Source: Mycetocola spongiae (lineage in GTDB: Bacteria; Actinomycetota; Actinomycetes; Actinomycetales; Microbacteriaceae). Taken from it: a DNA stretch of 64,000 nt. A model generated the notes under the pieces. It was not told the origin of the DNA. It saw only the letters and a program-made list of their open reading frames with translations, and ran no database searches. A program made the translations under genes and the position numbers. This document shows, in pieces, positions 44,072 through 52,376 of this stretch. The DNA lies in NCBI RefSeq assembly GCF_020424085.1, contig NZ_CP080203.1, positions 1,922,001 to 1,986,000 on the forward strand, written 5' to 3'. Each line of letters opens with the position of its first letter. The first letter of the stretch is position 1.

Positions 44072-44217
44072 TGGGTTGTACCTTTCGGAATCTGGTCCCG
44101 CGGTCATCGCGATTTTTGTCGTCGTTGACCTGAGGATCGACCTCACCGGGCATCCTTGCCCGTTCCGTCAGCGTACCAACATGCTGAACGAAGTACAACC
44201 TGCTGAACTGAATGTCG

Positions 44218-45003
44218 CTATGCGCCGACCAGGAGTGGGTTCGACAGGGCATCCGCCGCGGTCTTTAACTGCGCGATCACGCGGGTGCGATGCTTCTCGG
44301 TGGCCACCGGCAGCATCATCGACACACCGAGGGCCAGCGGCTGATCGCCGATATTACGCGGCGGGATCACCACGGCCGCGCCGATCACGCTCGGGAACAT
44401 CTCCCCCTCGTCCACGCTATGGCCCCGCTCCCGGGTGGCCCGCACCTTTTCCAGGAGCCCGTCCAGGGACGTGACCGAGGCCTCCGTGACGCGCGGGCGC
44501 GTGGCCGGATCGGCAAAACGACGCCGGATCTCCTCGTCATCCAGCCGCGCCAGCAGCGCGTTCCCCACGGCCGTGAGCGACGCGGGGAAACGATCCCCGA
44601 TGCCCGCGGTCAGGCGCAGCGGGGCGCGCCCCTCGTGCCGGGCCAGATAGAGCACATCGGTGCCATCGAGCATCGCGATCTGCACAAGCTCCCCGCTCAG
44701 CTCCGCCGATTCCGAGCACACACGATAAAACTCGCGCACCTGATCAAAGCTGGCCAGATAGGCGCCACCCAGCTCCACGGTGCGTCGCCCGAGGCGATAG
44801 CCCTGCTCGCCGCGCTGGATGAGCCCACCCTCCTCCAGCGCGACACACAGATTGGAGGTGGAGGACTTTGCGATTCCGAGCGTGCGCGCCAATTCGCTCA
44901 ACCCGATCTCCGCCCCGCGGGCCTCGGCCAGCAGATTCAGGATCGCGATGGAGCGGGTGACCGCCGGTGCATTGCTGCGCTCGGCGCCGGATTCGTTGCC
45001 CAT
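44218..45003 (-). CDS. IclR family transcriptional regulator
   Basis: The 261-residue protein has an N-terminal winged helix (ALTRSIAILNLLAEARGAEI-like, SELARTLGIAKSSTSNLCVA) and a C-terminal IclR effector domain (LASFDQVREFYRVCSESAEL, LTAGIGDRFPASLTAVGNAL, and VIPPRNIGDQPLALGVSMML). ATG 45003 has GGAGG seven bases upstream. The 147-base gap to the transporter carries repeats around GCTGAAC that may be its binding sites. The GAACAATGTTC palindrome at 46134 in front of the divergent dehydrogenase pair is another candidate operator. Confidence 0.9.
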   Translation of the reverse strand: MGNESGAERSNAPAVTRSIAILNLLAEARGAEIGLSELARTLGIAKSSTSNLCVALEEGGLIQRGEQGYRLGRRTVELGGAYLASFDQVREFYRVCSESAELSGELVQIAMLDGTDVLYLARHEGRAPLRLTAGIGDRFPASLTAVGNALLARLDDEEIRRRFADPATRPRVTEASVTSLDGLLEKVRATRERGHSVDEGEMFPSVIGAAVVIPPRNIGDQPLALGVSMMLPVATEKHRTRVIAQLKTAADALSNPLLVGA

Positions 45004-45013
45004 GACGGACCTC

Positions 45014-46072
45014 CTAGTAGAACTGAACGGTGTTCACGATATTGCGCATCCGCTCGCCATCCAGGAAGGCGGTGGCGTTTCGCGCAAAGAGCTCCGCGAT
45101 GCGCCGCTCCTCGGCGGAGTTTAGTGCGGCGGTATGCGGGCTCACCAAAACATTGGGCATGTCCCACAGCACGCTCTCGGGCGAGAGCGGCTCGGCGGCA
45201 AAAACGTCCAGGGCGGCAAAGCCCACGCGCCCATCGGTCAGGGCGGCGGCGAGCGCCTCCTCGTCGATCACGGTGCCGCGGCCCACGTTGACCACGGTCA
45301 CGCCGGGCTTCACCTCGGCCAGCAGCTCGGCCCCGAGCATCTTCTCGGTCTCGGCGGTGCCGGGCAGGGTGACCACGATGGCATCCACGCGCCCGATCAC
45401 GGAGGAAATATTATCGGGGTGGATCAGCTCATCCACACCCTCCACCTCCACGGCGCGGCGGCTCGTGCCGATCACGCGGGCACCCAGCGCGGAGAGCTTG
45501 CGGGCCACCTCGGCGCCGATGCCGCCGAGGCCGATCACCAGAATCTCCTGCTCGGAGACCTGGCCCATCTCCCAGCGGTCGCTCCAGCGGTGCTCGGCCT
45601 GCTGCGCGTTCAGGCGCGGCAGGGTCTTTGCGCCGGCAAATACGCCAAATACCGCGAACTCCGCGAGCGGCCCGCCGTGCACGCCGGCCGAGGTGGTGAA
45701 TGCCACGCGGTCCAGCTCGGCATCGGAGAGCCCGGCGGCCTTAACCTGGCCGCCGCCACCGGCCGCCATGATCTGGACCCAGGCGAGCCCGGGGTTGGCG
45801 GAGACGGTGCGCGCGAGCGCCGCGGGGTCCACATCGGGAATGCCGTAGAGCACCTCGGCGGAATCCAGCAGTGCCTCGAAGCGCGCCTGCTGCTCGGGGG
45901 TGCGTGAGAATGCGGGATCCCCGGCAAAATCGGCGGCAAAACGCATCGGGGGAAGCAGGTCGGGCTCGCGGATCAGCTCGATGCGGGGCTCGGCCTCCAC
46001 GATCATCGCGGCGAGGTCCTCGGGGAGGGGGGTCGCAATAACCACCCTTAGCGTTTTCTGGTCCTGGGTCAC
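45014..46072 (-). CDS. D-2-hydroxyacid dehydrogenase, NAD(P)-dependent
   Basis: The 352-residue protein is a D-isomer-specific 2-hydroxyacid dehydrogenase: Rossmann motif IGLGGIGAEVARKLS, VNVGRGTVIDEEALAAALT, and the catalytic His in VLVSPHTAALNS. It would interconvert a 2-hydroxyacid and a 2-ketoacid. The GTG start at 46072 sits seven bases after AAAGGA; the ATG at 46093 is an alternative with seven more residues. Only 10 bases separate it from the IclR gene downstream, so they form one transcript. Confidence 0.88.
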   Translation of the reverse strand: MTQDQKTLRVVIATPLPEDLAAMIVEAEPRIELIREPDLLPPMRFAADFAGDPAFSRTPEQQARFEALLDSAEVLYGIPDVDPAALARTVSANPGLAWVQIMAAGGGGQVKAAGLSDAELDRVAFTTSAGVHGGPLAEFAVFGVFAGAKTLPRLNAQQAEHRWSDRWEMGQVSEQEILVIGLGGIGAEVARKLSALGARVIGTSRRAVEVEGVDELIHPDNISSVIGRVDAIVVTLPGTAETEKMLGAELLAEVKPGVTVVNVGRGTVIDEEALAAALTDGRVGFAALDVFAAEPLSPESVLWDMPNVLVSPHTAALNSAEERRIAELFARNATAFLDGERMRNIVNTVQFY

Positions 46073-46133
46073 GTCATTGTCCTTTCGGGGCACGGAAACG
46101 GTGACACCATCCTAGCGGTCCATACAGCGGGTT

Positions 46134-46144
46134 GAACAATGTTC
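46134..46144. promoter_or_regulatory. GAACAATGTTC palindrome, candidate IclR operator
   Basis: GAACA and TGTTC are perfect inverses around one base and end two bases before the -10 TATAGT (46147-46152), between divergent genes of one catabolic region. Confidence 0.5.
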
Positions 46145-46146
46145 GC

Positions 46147-46152
46147 TATAGT
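46147..46152 (+). promoter_or_regulatory. -10 element, leaderless dehydrogenase gene
   Basis: TATAGT, six bases (GGCCCC) and ATG 46159. Confidence 0.5.
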
Positions 46153-46158
46153 GGCCCC

Positions 46159-47070
46159 ATGACTCGCCAGTGCTGGCCCGCAGAGGCCGTATCCTCCGTC
46201 GGAGTTGTGGGGGTGGGCTCAATGGGTGCCCCCATGACGCTGAACCTTCTTGCCCACCGCCCCGAGGGCGTCCCGGTCACGGTGCACGCCCGCTCCCCCG
46301 AACGGCTGGCCCCGCTGGTTACCGCGGGGGCCCGGGCCGCCGGATCGCTGCGCGAACTCGCATCCGCGAGCGAGGCCATCATCCTGATGCTGCCCGATCT
46401 TCCGCAGATCACCGAGGTTCTCGCGGGCCCCGAGGGCCTGCTCGCCGGGATCGAACGGCCCACGGTGCTCGTGGTGTCCTCCTCGGTCTCACCCGATGGG
46501 GTGCGCGCGCTGGCCGAACGGCTCGACGCCGATACCGCGGGGCTGCTGCGCGTTGTGGATGCCCCCGTCTCCGGCGGCACCGAGGGCGCCGAGGCCGGAA
46601 CCCTCTCGATCATGGTGGGCGGCGATGCCCCGACCGTGGCCCGGGTGACCCCGGTGCTGGCCACGATGGGCACCCCCGTGCACCTCGGGCCGCTCGGCTC
46701 GGGACAGGTGGCCAAGGCCTGCAACCAGATGATCGTGGCGGCCACGATGACCGCGATCTCCGAGGCGGCCGTGATCGCCGAGCGCTCGGGCATCGACCTC
46801 GCGGTGCTGCTGCCGCTGCTGCAGGCCGGCTATGCCGGATCGCGCGTGCTGGAAACCAAGCAGGACCGGCTGATCCGGCGCGATTACACCCCCACCGGGG
46901 TGGCCGCGTTTATGGTGAAGGACCTCACCGCCGCGGCCGCGGAGGCAGCGCGCACCGCCACCCGCACGCCGCAGCTGGACACCGTGCGCACGGTATTTGA
47001 CGATCTGGTCGCCGCCGGGCTCGGCCCCGAGGATCTTGCGGTGGTGCACCGCTTCGTGCGCGAGCACTAA
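46159..47070 (+). CDS. 3-hydroxyisobutyrate dehydrogenase superfamily oxidoreductase
   Basis: The 303-residue protein has VGVGSMGAPMTLNLL (dinucleotide binding), VVDAPVSGGTEGAEAGTLSI (substrate loop) and the catalytic Lys in LGSGQVAKACNQMIV. The superfamily includes 3-hydroxyisobutyrate, tartronate semialdehyde and 6-phosphogluconate-like dehydrogenases. Given neighbours for 2-keto/hydroxy acids, a tartronate semialdehyde reductase or sugar-acid role is plausible but not shown. ATG 46159 was preferred over an earlier ATG 46132 because the -10 element lies exactly six bases before it. Confidence 0.87.
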   Translation: MTRQCWPAEAVSSVGVVGVGSMGAPMTLNLLAHRPEGVPVTVHARSPERLAPLVTAGARAAGSLRELASASEAIILMLPDLPQITEVLAGPEGLLAGIERPTVLVVSSSVSPDGVRALAERLDADTAGLLRVVDAPVSGGTEGAEAGTLSIMVGGDAPTVARVTPVLATMGTPVHLGPLGSGQVAKACNQMIVAATMTAISEAAVIAERSGIDLAVLLPLLQAGYAGSRVLETKQDRLIRRDYTPTGVAAFMVKDLTAAAAEAARTATRTPQLDTVRTVFDDLVAAGLGPEDLAVVHRFVREH

Positions 47071-47076
47071 GAAAAA

Positions 47077-47100
47077 GGGCCCCGGGATATCCCGGGGCCC
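47077..47100. terminator. Bidirectional terminator
   Basis: GGGCCCCGGGAT and its inverse form a 12-bp palindromic stem with AAAAA on the left, giving TTTTT after the stem for the minus-strand gene at 47109. Confidence 0.85.
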
Positions 47101-47108
47101 AATTATCG

Positions 47109-48146
47109 TTATTCGAAGCTCAGCAGCACCTTGCCGCTGGTCGCGGAATCCAGCGCCACGGCAAAGGCCTCGGCCGCCCGCTCCACCCCAAACTCGTGGG
47201 TGACCACGGGGCCCACCTCAAGCGAACCATCGGCGAGGGCGGCAATCACCTCGTCGATCTCGTCGTTAAAGCGGAACGAGCCGATCAGCGTGAGCTCGCG
47301 GGTGATCGCCAGGCTGATCAGCGCGGGCTGCTCCCCCGAGGGCAGCAGGCCCACCATGACCACGGTTCCGCCGCGGGTGGCGCCGCGCACGGCCGAGGCC
47401 AGCCCGCGATAATTACCCGAGGATTCGATCACGATATCGGCCTGGACCGCGGCGATGGCGTCGGTATCGGTGGCCTTCAGCGTGTGCTCGGCCCCGAGCG
47501 CACGCGCGATTTCCAGCGGCTTCTCGTGCATGTCCACGGCGGTGATCGAGCTCACGCCCGCGCGCTTCAGCACGGCGATCGCGAGCGCCCCGATCGGGCC
47601 GGTACCGATCACCAGGGCGGTTTTTCCGGCCACGTCCCCGGCGCGGGAGACCGCATGCCAGGCCACCGCGGCGGGCTCGGCGAGGGCGGCCTCGCGCAGC
47701 GAGAGCCCGGCGGGAAGCGCGCGCAGCATTGCCGCGGGCAGGGCCACGCGGCGGGCAAAGGCCCCCTCGGTATGCGGGTGGCGCGCGGCGCTGCCCAGAT
47801 AGGTCGAGGCGGGGGCGAGGTTGGGGCGCTCCTCGGGATAGCGCACGCCCGGCACGGGGTGCGGGGTATTCGGGTGCACGGCCACGCGGGTGCCCGCGGC
47901 CGGTCCCGTGCCATCGGCCGCCGCGATCGCGACGGTTCCCACAACCTCGTGCCCAAGCACCAGCGGGTCGATCAGCACGGATTCGCCCGCGGCGCCGTGG
48001 GTCCAATAGTGCAGATCGGATCCGCAGATTCCGCCATAGGCGATGTTGATAACGGCCTCGTTCACGGCGGGCGTGGGCTCGGCGATCTCCTCGACGCGCA
48101 GGTCATCCTTGGCGTGGGCGATGACGGCGATATTTACTGTGCTCAT
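47109..48146 (-). CDS. idnD: L-idonate 5-dehydrogenase-like zinc alcohol dehydrogenase
   Basis: The 345-residue protein has the medium-chain dehydrogenase order with catalytic zinc ligands GGICGSDLHYW and PLVLGHEVVG, a Rossmann motif LVIGTGPIGALAIAVLK, and an idonate/sorbitol dehydrogenase-like sequence. It would oxidise L-idonate to 5-ketogluconate with NAD(P). In place of the structural zinc cysteines of this subfamily the segment reads NTPHPVPGVRYPEERPN, so the second zinc lobe has no cysteines. The next gene upstream, 26 bases away, is a gluconate 5-dehydrogenase-like SDR; together they form the idn-type pair. The gene symbol rests on similarity and context. Confidence 0.75.
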   Translation of the reverse strand: MSTVNIAVIAHAKDDLRVEEIAEPTPAVNEAVINIAYGGICGSDLHYWTHGAAGESVLIDPLVLGHEVVGTVAIAAADGTGPAAGTRVAVHPNTPHPVPGVRYPEERPNLAPASTYLGSAARHPHTEGAFARRVALPAAMLRALPAGLSLREAALAEPAAVAWHAVSRAGDVAGKTALVIGTGPIGALAIAVLKRAGVSSITAVDMHEKPLEIARALGAEHTLKATDTDAIAAVQADIVIESSGNYRGLASAVRGATRGGTVVMVGLLPSGEQPALISLAITRELTLIGSFRFNDEIDEVIAALADGSLEVGPVVTHEFGVERAAEAFAVALDSATSGKVLLSFE

Positions 48147-48170
48147 AATTTTCCTCGCTCGGATCAGAAA

Positions 48171-48944
48171 CTAAACAACCACGGTCATGCCGCCATCAAT
48201 GAAGATGACCTGACCGTTGACAAAATTGGAACCGGCCGAGGCCAGCCATACGGCGGGACCGGCGAGGTCCTCGGTGCTGCCCCAGCGCGCGGCCGGCGTG
48301 CGGCCGAGGATCCAGGAGTTAAAGGCCTCATCGTCCACGAGCTTCTGGGTCATCTCGGTGTGGATATAGCCCGGGGCGAGCGCGTTGATCTGGATATTAT
48401 GCCCGGCCCACTCGGCGGTCATCGCGCGGGTGAGGTTGCGGATTCCGCCCTTGCTCGCGGTATAGGCGGAGATGGTGGGGCGGGCCAGGTCGGTCTGCAC
48501 CGAGGCGATATTGATGATCTTGCCGGAGCCGCGCGTGATCATCCCGCGGGCCACCTCGCGGCCCACCAGGAAGGCGCTGGTGAGGTTGGTGCGCAGCACG
48601 CGATCCCAGTCCTCCACGGCGAGCTCCACGAGCGGCACGCGGTGCTGCACGCCGGCGTTATTCACCAGGACCTCGATCGGCCCCATCGTGGATTCGATCG
48701 TCTTGATTCCGGCGGCCACGGCGGCCTCATCGGTGATATCGAAGGCGATGTGGTGGATGCGTTCGGCACCAAACTCGGCGGTGAACTCCGCGGCCGTCTC
48801 GGCCAGGCGCTCGGGATCGCGGCCGTGCAGGACGAGGCTGGCCCCGGCCTCGGCGAGCCCGCGGGCGATCGTGCGGCCGATGCCGCGGCTGGAGCCGGTC
48901 ACCAGCGCGAGGCGCCCGGTGAGATCAAAGAGGTTCTGCGTCAT
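48171..48944 (-). CDS. idnO: Gluconate 5-dehydrogenase-like SDR oxidoreductase
   Basis: The 257-residue protein is a classical short-chain dehydrogenase: LALVTGSSRGIGRTIARGLA (NAD(P) binding), LVNNAGVQHR, the catalytic Ser before and Tyr/Lys in SAYTASKGGIRNL, and the C-terminal GQVIFIDGGMTVVV. It resembles 5-keto-D-gluconate reductase, which converts 5-ketogluconate to D-gluconate. ATG 48944 has AAAGG eight bases upstream. It is first in a two-gene operon with the idonate dehydrogenase-like gene. The symbol is by similarity and context. Confidence 0.8.
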   Translation of the reverse strand: MTQNLFDLTGRLALVTGSSRGIGRTIARGLAEAGASLVLHGRDPERLAETAAEFTAEFGAERIHHIAFDITDEAAVAAGIKTIESTMGPIEVLVNNAGVQHRVPLVELAVEDWDRVLRTNLTSAFLVGREVARGMITRGSGKIINIASVQTDLARPTISAYTASKGGIRNLTRAMTAEWAGHNIQINALAPGYIHTEMTQKLVDDEAFNSWILGRTPAARWGSTEDLAGPAVWLASAGSNFVNGQVIFIDGGMTVVV

Positions 48945-49099
48945 TGGATGGCCTTTCTCGGCGGTGTGCCCCGGCCGCAGTAAATACGTCCGATTTATTT
49001 CAGAATAGCAGGACCTCGGCGCGGGCGCGCCCCGGGGCGCGGGCGTGGATGCGCTCCCCCGGGTGGAAGAGCCCGGGGCGACCGGTAAAACGCGCCCCA

Positions 49100-49144
49100 A
49101 AAAGAAAGGCCCCCGGAACACATGCATCGATGTGTACCGGGGGC
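49100..49144 (-). terminator. Terminator after tRNA-Ser(UGA)
   Basis: A long stem (49109-49123 with 49130-49144, one internal A-A mismatch) is followed on the minus strand by CCTTTCTTTTT. Confidence 0.85.
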
Positions 49145-49149
49145 AGGGG

Positions 49150-49234
49150 CAGAGGGTGTGGGATTCGAACCCACGAGACATTGCTGCCCACTGGTTTTCA
49201 AGACCAGCTCCATCGGCCGCTCGGACAACCCTCC
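49150..49234 (-). tRNA. tRNA-Ser (anticodon TGA)
   Basis: On the minus strand the acceptor GGAGGGT/ACCCTCT (with one wobble), anticodon loop CTTGAAA (TGA), a long variable arm and T-arm GGTTCGAATCC form a class II tRNA. The 3' CCA is not encoded. Confidence 0.95.
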
Positions 49235-49302
49235 GTGAATATCCGCGTGGCGGATACTCGGGTTAAGTCTAGCGGACGCGGCCGGGCGGGTGTGGCCGCG
49301 GG

Positions 49303-49497
49303 CTAGCGGGTGATCTTCCGGCCGGCGCGCTTCAGATCACGCTTGGCCTCGCGCACCGCCTTTTTTACCTCCGGGCTATTCCAGGCCTTCTTAGCTCCCT
49401 CGGCAAGCTCCTCATAGGGGGCGCGACCGGCACGGGAGCCAAGCACATAACCGGCCACTCCGGCGAGGCCAATGATCAGGATGGTTTTGAGTTTCAT
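49303..49497 (-). CDS. Small YtxH-like membrane-associated protein
   Basis: The 64-residue protein has one N-terminal hydrophobic helix (TILIIGLAGVAGYVLGSRAG) and a charged amphipathic C terminus rich in Lys/Arg (SPEVKKAVREAKRDLKRAGR). It resembles YtxH/YtjA-type small stress proteins. ATG 49497 has AAAGGA seven bases upstream. It heads the minus-strand genes beside the Asp23 cluster and may be part of the same envelope-stress group. Confidence 0.75.
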   Translation of the reverse strand: MKLKTILIIGLAGVAGYVLGSRAGRAPYEELAEGAKKAWNSPEVKKAVREAKRDLKRAGRKITR

Positions 49498-49527
49498 GTC
49501 GTTCCTTTCGAGAGGCCCGCGGGCGGG

Positions 49528-50136
49528 TTAGTGCGCCCGACGGGGGTGGCTTACCCGCGTGCGCAGGCCGCCGGTTATTTCTATGACGATCGGGATCTGC
49601 TCGCCAAGCGCGCTATCCCACGCGTCAATCCGGTGTTCCAGGAGTCTAACCAGCGCGGCCGGAGATGTCCCCCGTCGTGCCGAGATTGAGACCTTAATCG
49701 CGGTTTCGCCGCCGCGCTCAAAGCCGCCCACCTGCATGGCCACCACACCCGGCACCCCGGACATCGATTCCCTGAGGAGATCCTCGGCCACGCCCACCCC
49801 CAGCTCGATCGAACCGGGCGTTCCACCCGGTTCGCGCCGCAAGAGGCGACCGGTGCGGCCGCGGCCCTCGCGCGAGATCACCAGCACGGCAATCGCGATG
49901 AGGAGCACACTCGCGGCAATAACCGCGGCCCACATCCAGGAGTGCTGTGTCCCCATGATCGGTGTGGCTGCCCAGAGCCCGATGGTGGCCTCGTGCGCGG
50001 CACCGGCGCCCGCGGCCCAGGCCTCGGCCAGCGCCGGAACGGTGGCCACGAGGATCGCGCCCACCCCGCCGATCAGCAGCACCAGGCCGGAAAAAAAGAG
50101 AATCAGGCGGTTCAATGCCCGCGGTGTGCGATTCAT
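49528..50136 (-). CDS. AmaP-like membrane anchor of the Asp23 cluster
   Basis: The 202-residue protein has two membrane segments (about residues 8-32 and 68-88) and a cytoplasmic domain (VAEDLLRESMSGVPGVVAMQ, then VSISARRGTSPAALVRLLEH) as in AmaP-type proteins that anchor Asp23 to the membrane. ATG 50136 overlaps the preceding stop by ATGA. It is the last gene of the five-gene operon starting at 51680. Confidence 0.75.
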   Translation of the reverse strand: MNRTPRALNRLILFFSGLVLLIGGVGAILVATVPALAEAWAAGAGAAHEATIGLWAATPIMGTQHSWMWAAVIAASVLLIAIAVLVISREGRGRTGRLLRREPGGTPGSIELGVGVAEDLLRESMSGVPGVVAMQVGGFERGGETAIKVSISARRGTSPAALVRLLEHRIDAWDSALGEQIPIVIEITGGLRTRVSHPRRAH

Positions 50137-50708
50137 GTTCCCACCGTTCCTCGGGGTGCCACGTGGACGCGCACGCCCAGCGTGGGGTTCAGATCGTATT
50201 CGGCCACGGCATCCGCGACGGCTCGGGTCAAGGCCGGGGTGTCCACGGGAACCCCCGTGGTCGGTATGACCCGCAAAAAAACGTCCCGGCGCCCCACACT
50301 GGCCCGCACCTGTCCCGGCGGCAGATGAGCCTCGCGCGCTGCCACCTCGGCGAGCGCGGAGGCCAGGACGCCGTCGTCCACGATCACGGCGGCCCGCCGC
50401 GAGTTTCGGCTGCGCCGTCCGCGGCGGCCCGGCCCCAGGGCCAGGGCCAGGAGCCATAGGCCAAGCAGCGCGGCGAGCGCACCGCCGGCAATCAGCGCGG
50501 TGGCCGGATTTTTGGGGGTCTCCACGATCGCTTCGGCGAGTGCGGAGGGTTCGATCAGCAGGGCCGGGGAGCCCAGCAGCCGCAGGACCGTCTCCACGGC
50601 GATCCAGGCCACCAGCAGGATCGCCACGATCAGGACAAGAATCGCGGCCGTGCTACGCGGGGAGTGCAGTTCGCGGCGCAGCGTGTGGCGATAATACGAG
50701 GTACTCAT
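50133..50708 (-). CDS. DUF6286-type membrane protein of the Asp23 cluster
   Basis: The 191-residue protein has two membrane segments (about 22-45 and 73-92) and a cytoplasmic C-terminal domain with AVIVDDGVLASALAEVAARE. It is found in actinobacterial Asp23/Gls24 loci; the function is unknown. It overlaps the downstream AmaP-like gene by 4 bp and the upstream gene by 4 bp, showing translational coupling. Confidence 0.72.
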   Translation of the reverse strand: MSTSYYRHTLRRELHSPRSTAAILVLIVAILLVAWIAVETVLRLLGSPALLIEPSALAEAIVETPKNPATALIAGGALAALLGLWLLALALGPGRRGRRSRNSRRAAVIVDDGVLASALAEVAAREAHLPPGQVRASVGRRDVFLRVIPTTGVPVDTPALTRAVADAVAEYDLNPTLGVRVHVAPRGTVGT

Positions 50709-51049
50709 TGCACCCTCCCCGGTTCTCGAATCTCGGCGGCGTTAAAGCTCAGGTCCACGCGGCCCACGCGGCGTGCGGCCAGCGCGGCCACGCGTTCGGC
50801 GATCTCCTCGCGCGCGCTCTCGGCGCGCTCCAGCAGGGTGACCGGCGGCGTCCTCGCGGAGGCCCGCAGCGATCCGGTGCGTAGCGGGGCGGTGACGCTC
50901 AGGGCCAGGGCGCCGTTGATATCGCCGATCTCCGTCCGGACCCGTCCGGCGGGAACCCCCAGCACCGAGGCGGCCACTCCCGTCGCCACCGCGCCCAGGG
51001 CGCGGGCGGTGATATGTGTTCTCCCGGGGATCGGGGCGGTATCGGTCAT
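50705..51049 (-). CDS. Asp23/Gls24-like small protein
   Basis: The 114-residue protein (ATG 51049, overlapping the upstream gene by ATGA) has an N-terminal segment ITARALGAVATGVAASVLGV and then a beta-rich part (TEIGDINGALALSVTAPL), with similarity to the Asp23 fold. It may heteromultimerise with the full-length Asp23 protein at 51231. Confidence 0.65.
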   Translation of the reverse strand: MTDTAPIPGRTHITARALGAVATGVAASVLGVPAGRVRTEIGDINGALALSVTAPLRTGSLRASARTPPVTLLERAESAREEIAERVAALAARRVGRVDLSFNAAEIREPGRVQ

Positions 51050-51234
51050 GATGACTTTCGCCCCCGCAGGACGTCGGCGAGGCCGGCGAGCGAGAGCTTC
51101 CCCTCGAGTACCCGCCCCACGCCGGCGCCGAGCGTGATGGCCACCGCGACGAAGAGGAACGCCCAAAAACCAAAGGCAATCCAGGTGAGGGCGAGCACCG
51201 CCCCGACGGCCATCCCGATCAGCGTGTGGTTCAC
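51046..51234 (-). CDS. DUF2273-like small membrane protein
   Basis: The 62-residue protein has two closely spaced hydrophobic helices (LIGMAVGAVLALTWIAFGFW, FLFVAVAITLGAGVG) and a short basic C terminus. This matches small DUF2273 proteins found beside Asp23. The GTG start at 51234 overlaps the Asp23 stop by 4 bp. Confidence 0.75.
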   Translation of the reverse strand: MNHTLIGMAVGAVLALTWIAFGFWAFLFVAVAITLGAGVGRVLEGKLSLAGLADVLRGRKSS

Positions 51235-51680
51235 CGGACGCGCGCTTCCGCGGGCTCGGCGGGCTCGGCCTGGTCGTCATCGCTCGGGATGTGGACATCG
51301 GAGACGGTGACGTTGACCTCGGCCACGCTCATGCCCACCAGGTCGGTGATGGCCTTCGCGGCGGCATGACGCACCTCATCGGCGATCTTTTGCAGCGGCA
51401 CGGGATAGGCAGCGACGAGGGAGACGTCCACGGCCACCTCGGTCTCGCCCACCTCTACCGAGACACCCTGGGAGAGGTCCGTATTGCCCACCGCATCGCG
51501 CACGGCACCGATCACGCGGGCCACTCCGCCGCCGAGGCCATAAACGCCGTTAACCTCGCGCACGGCAATTCCCACAACCTTGGCGATCACGCCGTCCTCG
51601 ATCACGGTATTTCCGGTGACGGGGCCGGCGGTCGCGGCGGCGAGGGTGGCGGGAGTGATGGGGTTCTGTGCGTTTGCCAT
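51231..51680 (-). CDS. Asp23/Gls24 family envelope stress protein
   Basis: The 149-residue protein has the Asp23 domain: TVIEDGVIAKVVGIAVREVN, GVYGLGGGVARVIGAV and VEVGETEVAVDVSLVAAYPV, then a final acidic tail. Asp23 proteins form abundant membrane-linked filaments and respond to alkaline or envelope stress. ATG 51680 has AAAGGAG eight bases upstream. It is the first gene of an operon of five overlapping genes and diverges from the ECF sigma gene at 51822. Confidence 0.88.
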   Translation of the reverse strand: MANAQNPITPATLAAATAGPVTGNTVIEDGVIAKVVGIAVREVNGVYGLGGGVARVIGAVRDAVGNTDLSQGVSVEVGETEVAVDVSLVAAYPVPLQKIADEVRHAAAKAITDLVGMSVAEVNVTVSDVHIPSDDDQAEPAEPAEARVR

Positions 51681-51713
51681 AATCAATGCTCCTTTATCGC
51701 GGTTGCCGAGATT

Positions 51714-51724
51714 ACAACTGTTGT
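51714..51724. promoter_or_regulatory. ACAAC-T-GTTGT palindrome between the Asp23 and sigma operons
   Basis: A perfect 11-base palindrome within the 141-base divergent region. It could be an operator for both operons. Confidence 0.35.
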
Positions 51725-51821
51725 CATAATCGAACTTGCAACCTATCGTTATCCATAGGACGAGTCGAAGACCAGATTCGTCACAAAATCGAGAAAAGAT
51801 TTTTGGGGAACGGGGGTTCTC

Positions 51822-52376
51822 ATGCCGGATGACGCGCTGCGGGCCGCGGAGGATTCGTTCCTGGTCGAGCGCTCACTCGGCGGCGACGTCCGGGCCTTTG
51901 AAATCCTGCTGCACCGCTATGCCCGGCTCCTGCGGGCCTATGCCCGCCGCCTCACCGGGTCCTGGGCCGATGCGGACGATGTGGTGCAGGACACCTTCAT
52001 CACCGCCTGGAACGGGCTCGACGGGCTGGCCGATCCGGCCGCCGTGAAATCCTGGCTCATGAAGATCACGGGGCGCAAGGCCATCGATCGCATCCGGGCC
52101 CGGCGCGCCGAGAGCGGACTCGAGGACTGGGATGCCCCCGCGCCCGCGCGGGATGGCCCCGAGCGGCGCGCCGAGGTAGATTCACAGTTGGAGGCGGTGG
52201 CGCGCATCCTGCAGGAACTTCCCGATACCCAGCGCCAGTGCTGGGTCCTCAAGGAGATCGGCGAGTATTCCTATCGCGAAATAGCCGAGGAGCTTGATCT
52301 CCCCGAACCCACCGTCCGCGGGGCCCTGGCCCGGGCCCGCACCGCACTACTTCGAGGAATGGAGGCCTGGCAGTGA
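51822..52376 (+). CDS. ECF-type RNA polymerase sigma factor
   Basis: The 184-residue protein has sigma region 2 (FEILLHRYARLLRAYARRLT, then DADDVVQDTFITAWNGLDGL) and region 4 (LPDTQRQCWVLKEIGEYSYR, EIAEELDLPEPTVRGALARA). ATG 51822 lies after GGGGG. It overlaps the next gene by GTGA. The divergent Asp23 operon is its most likely target, since such sigma genes are common in actinobacterial Asp23 loci. Confidence 0.9.
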   Translation: MPDDALRAAEDSFLVERSLGGDVRAFEILLHRYARLLRAYARRLTGSWADADDVVQDTFITAWNGLDGLADPAAVKSWLMKITGRKAIDRIRARRAESGLEDWDAPAPARDGPERRAEVDSQLEAVARILQELPDTQRQCWVLKEIGEYSYREIAEELDLPEPTVRGALARARTALLRGMEAWQ

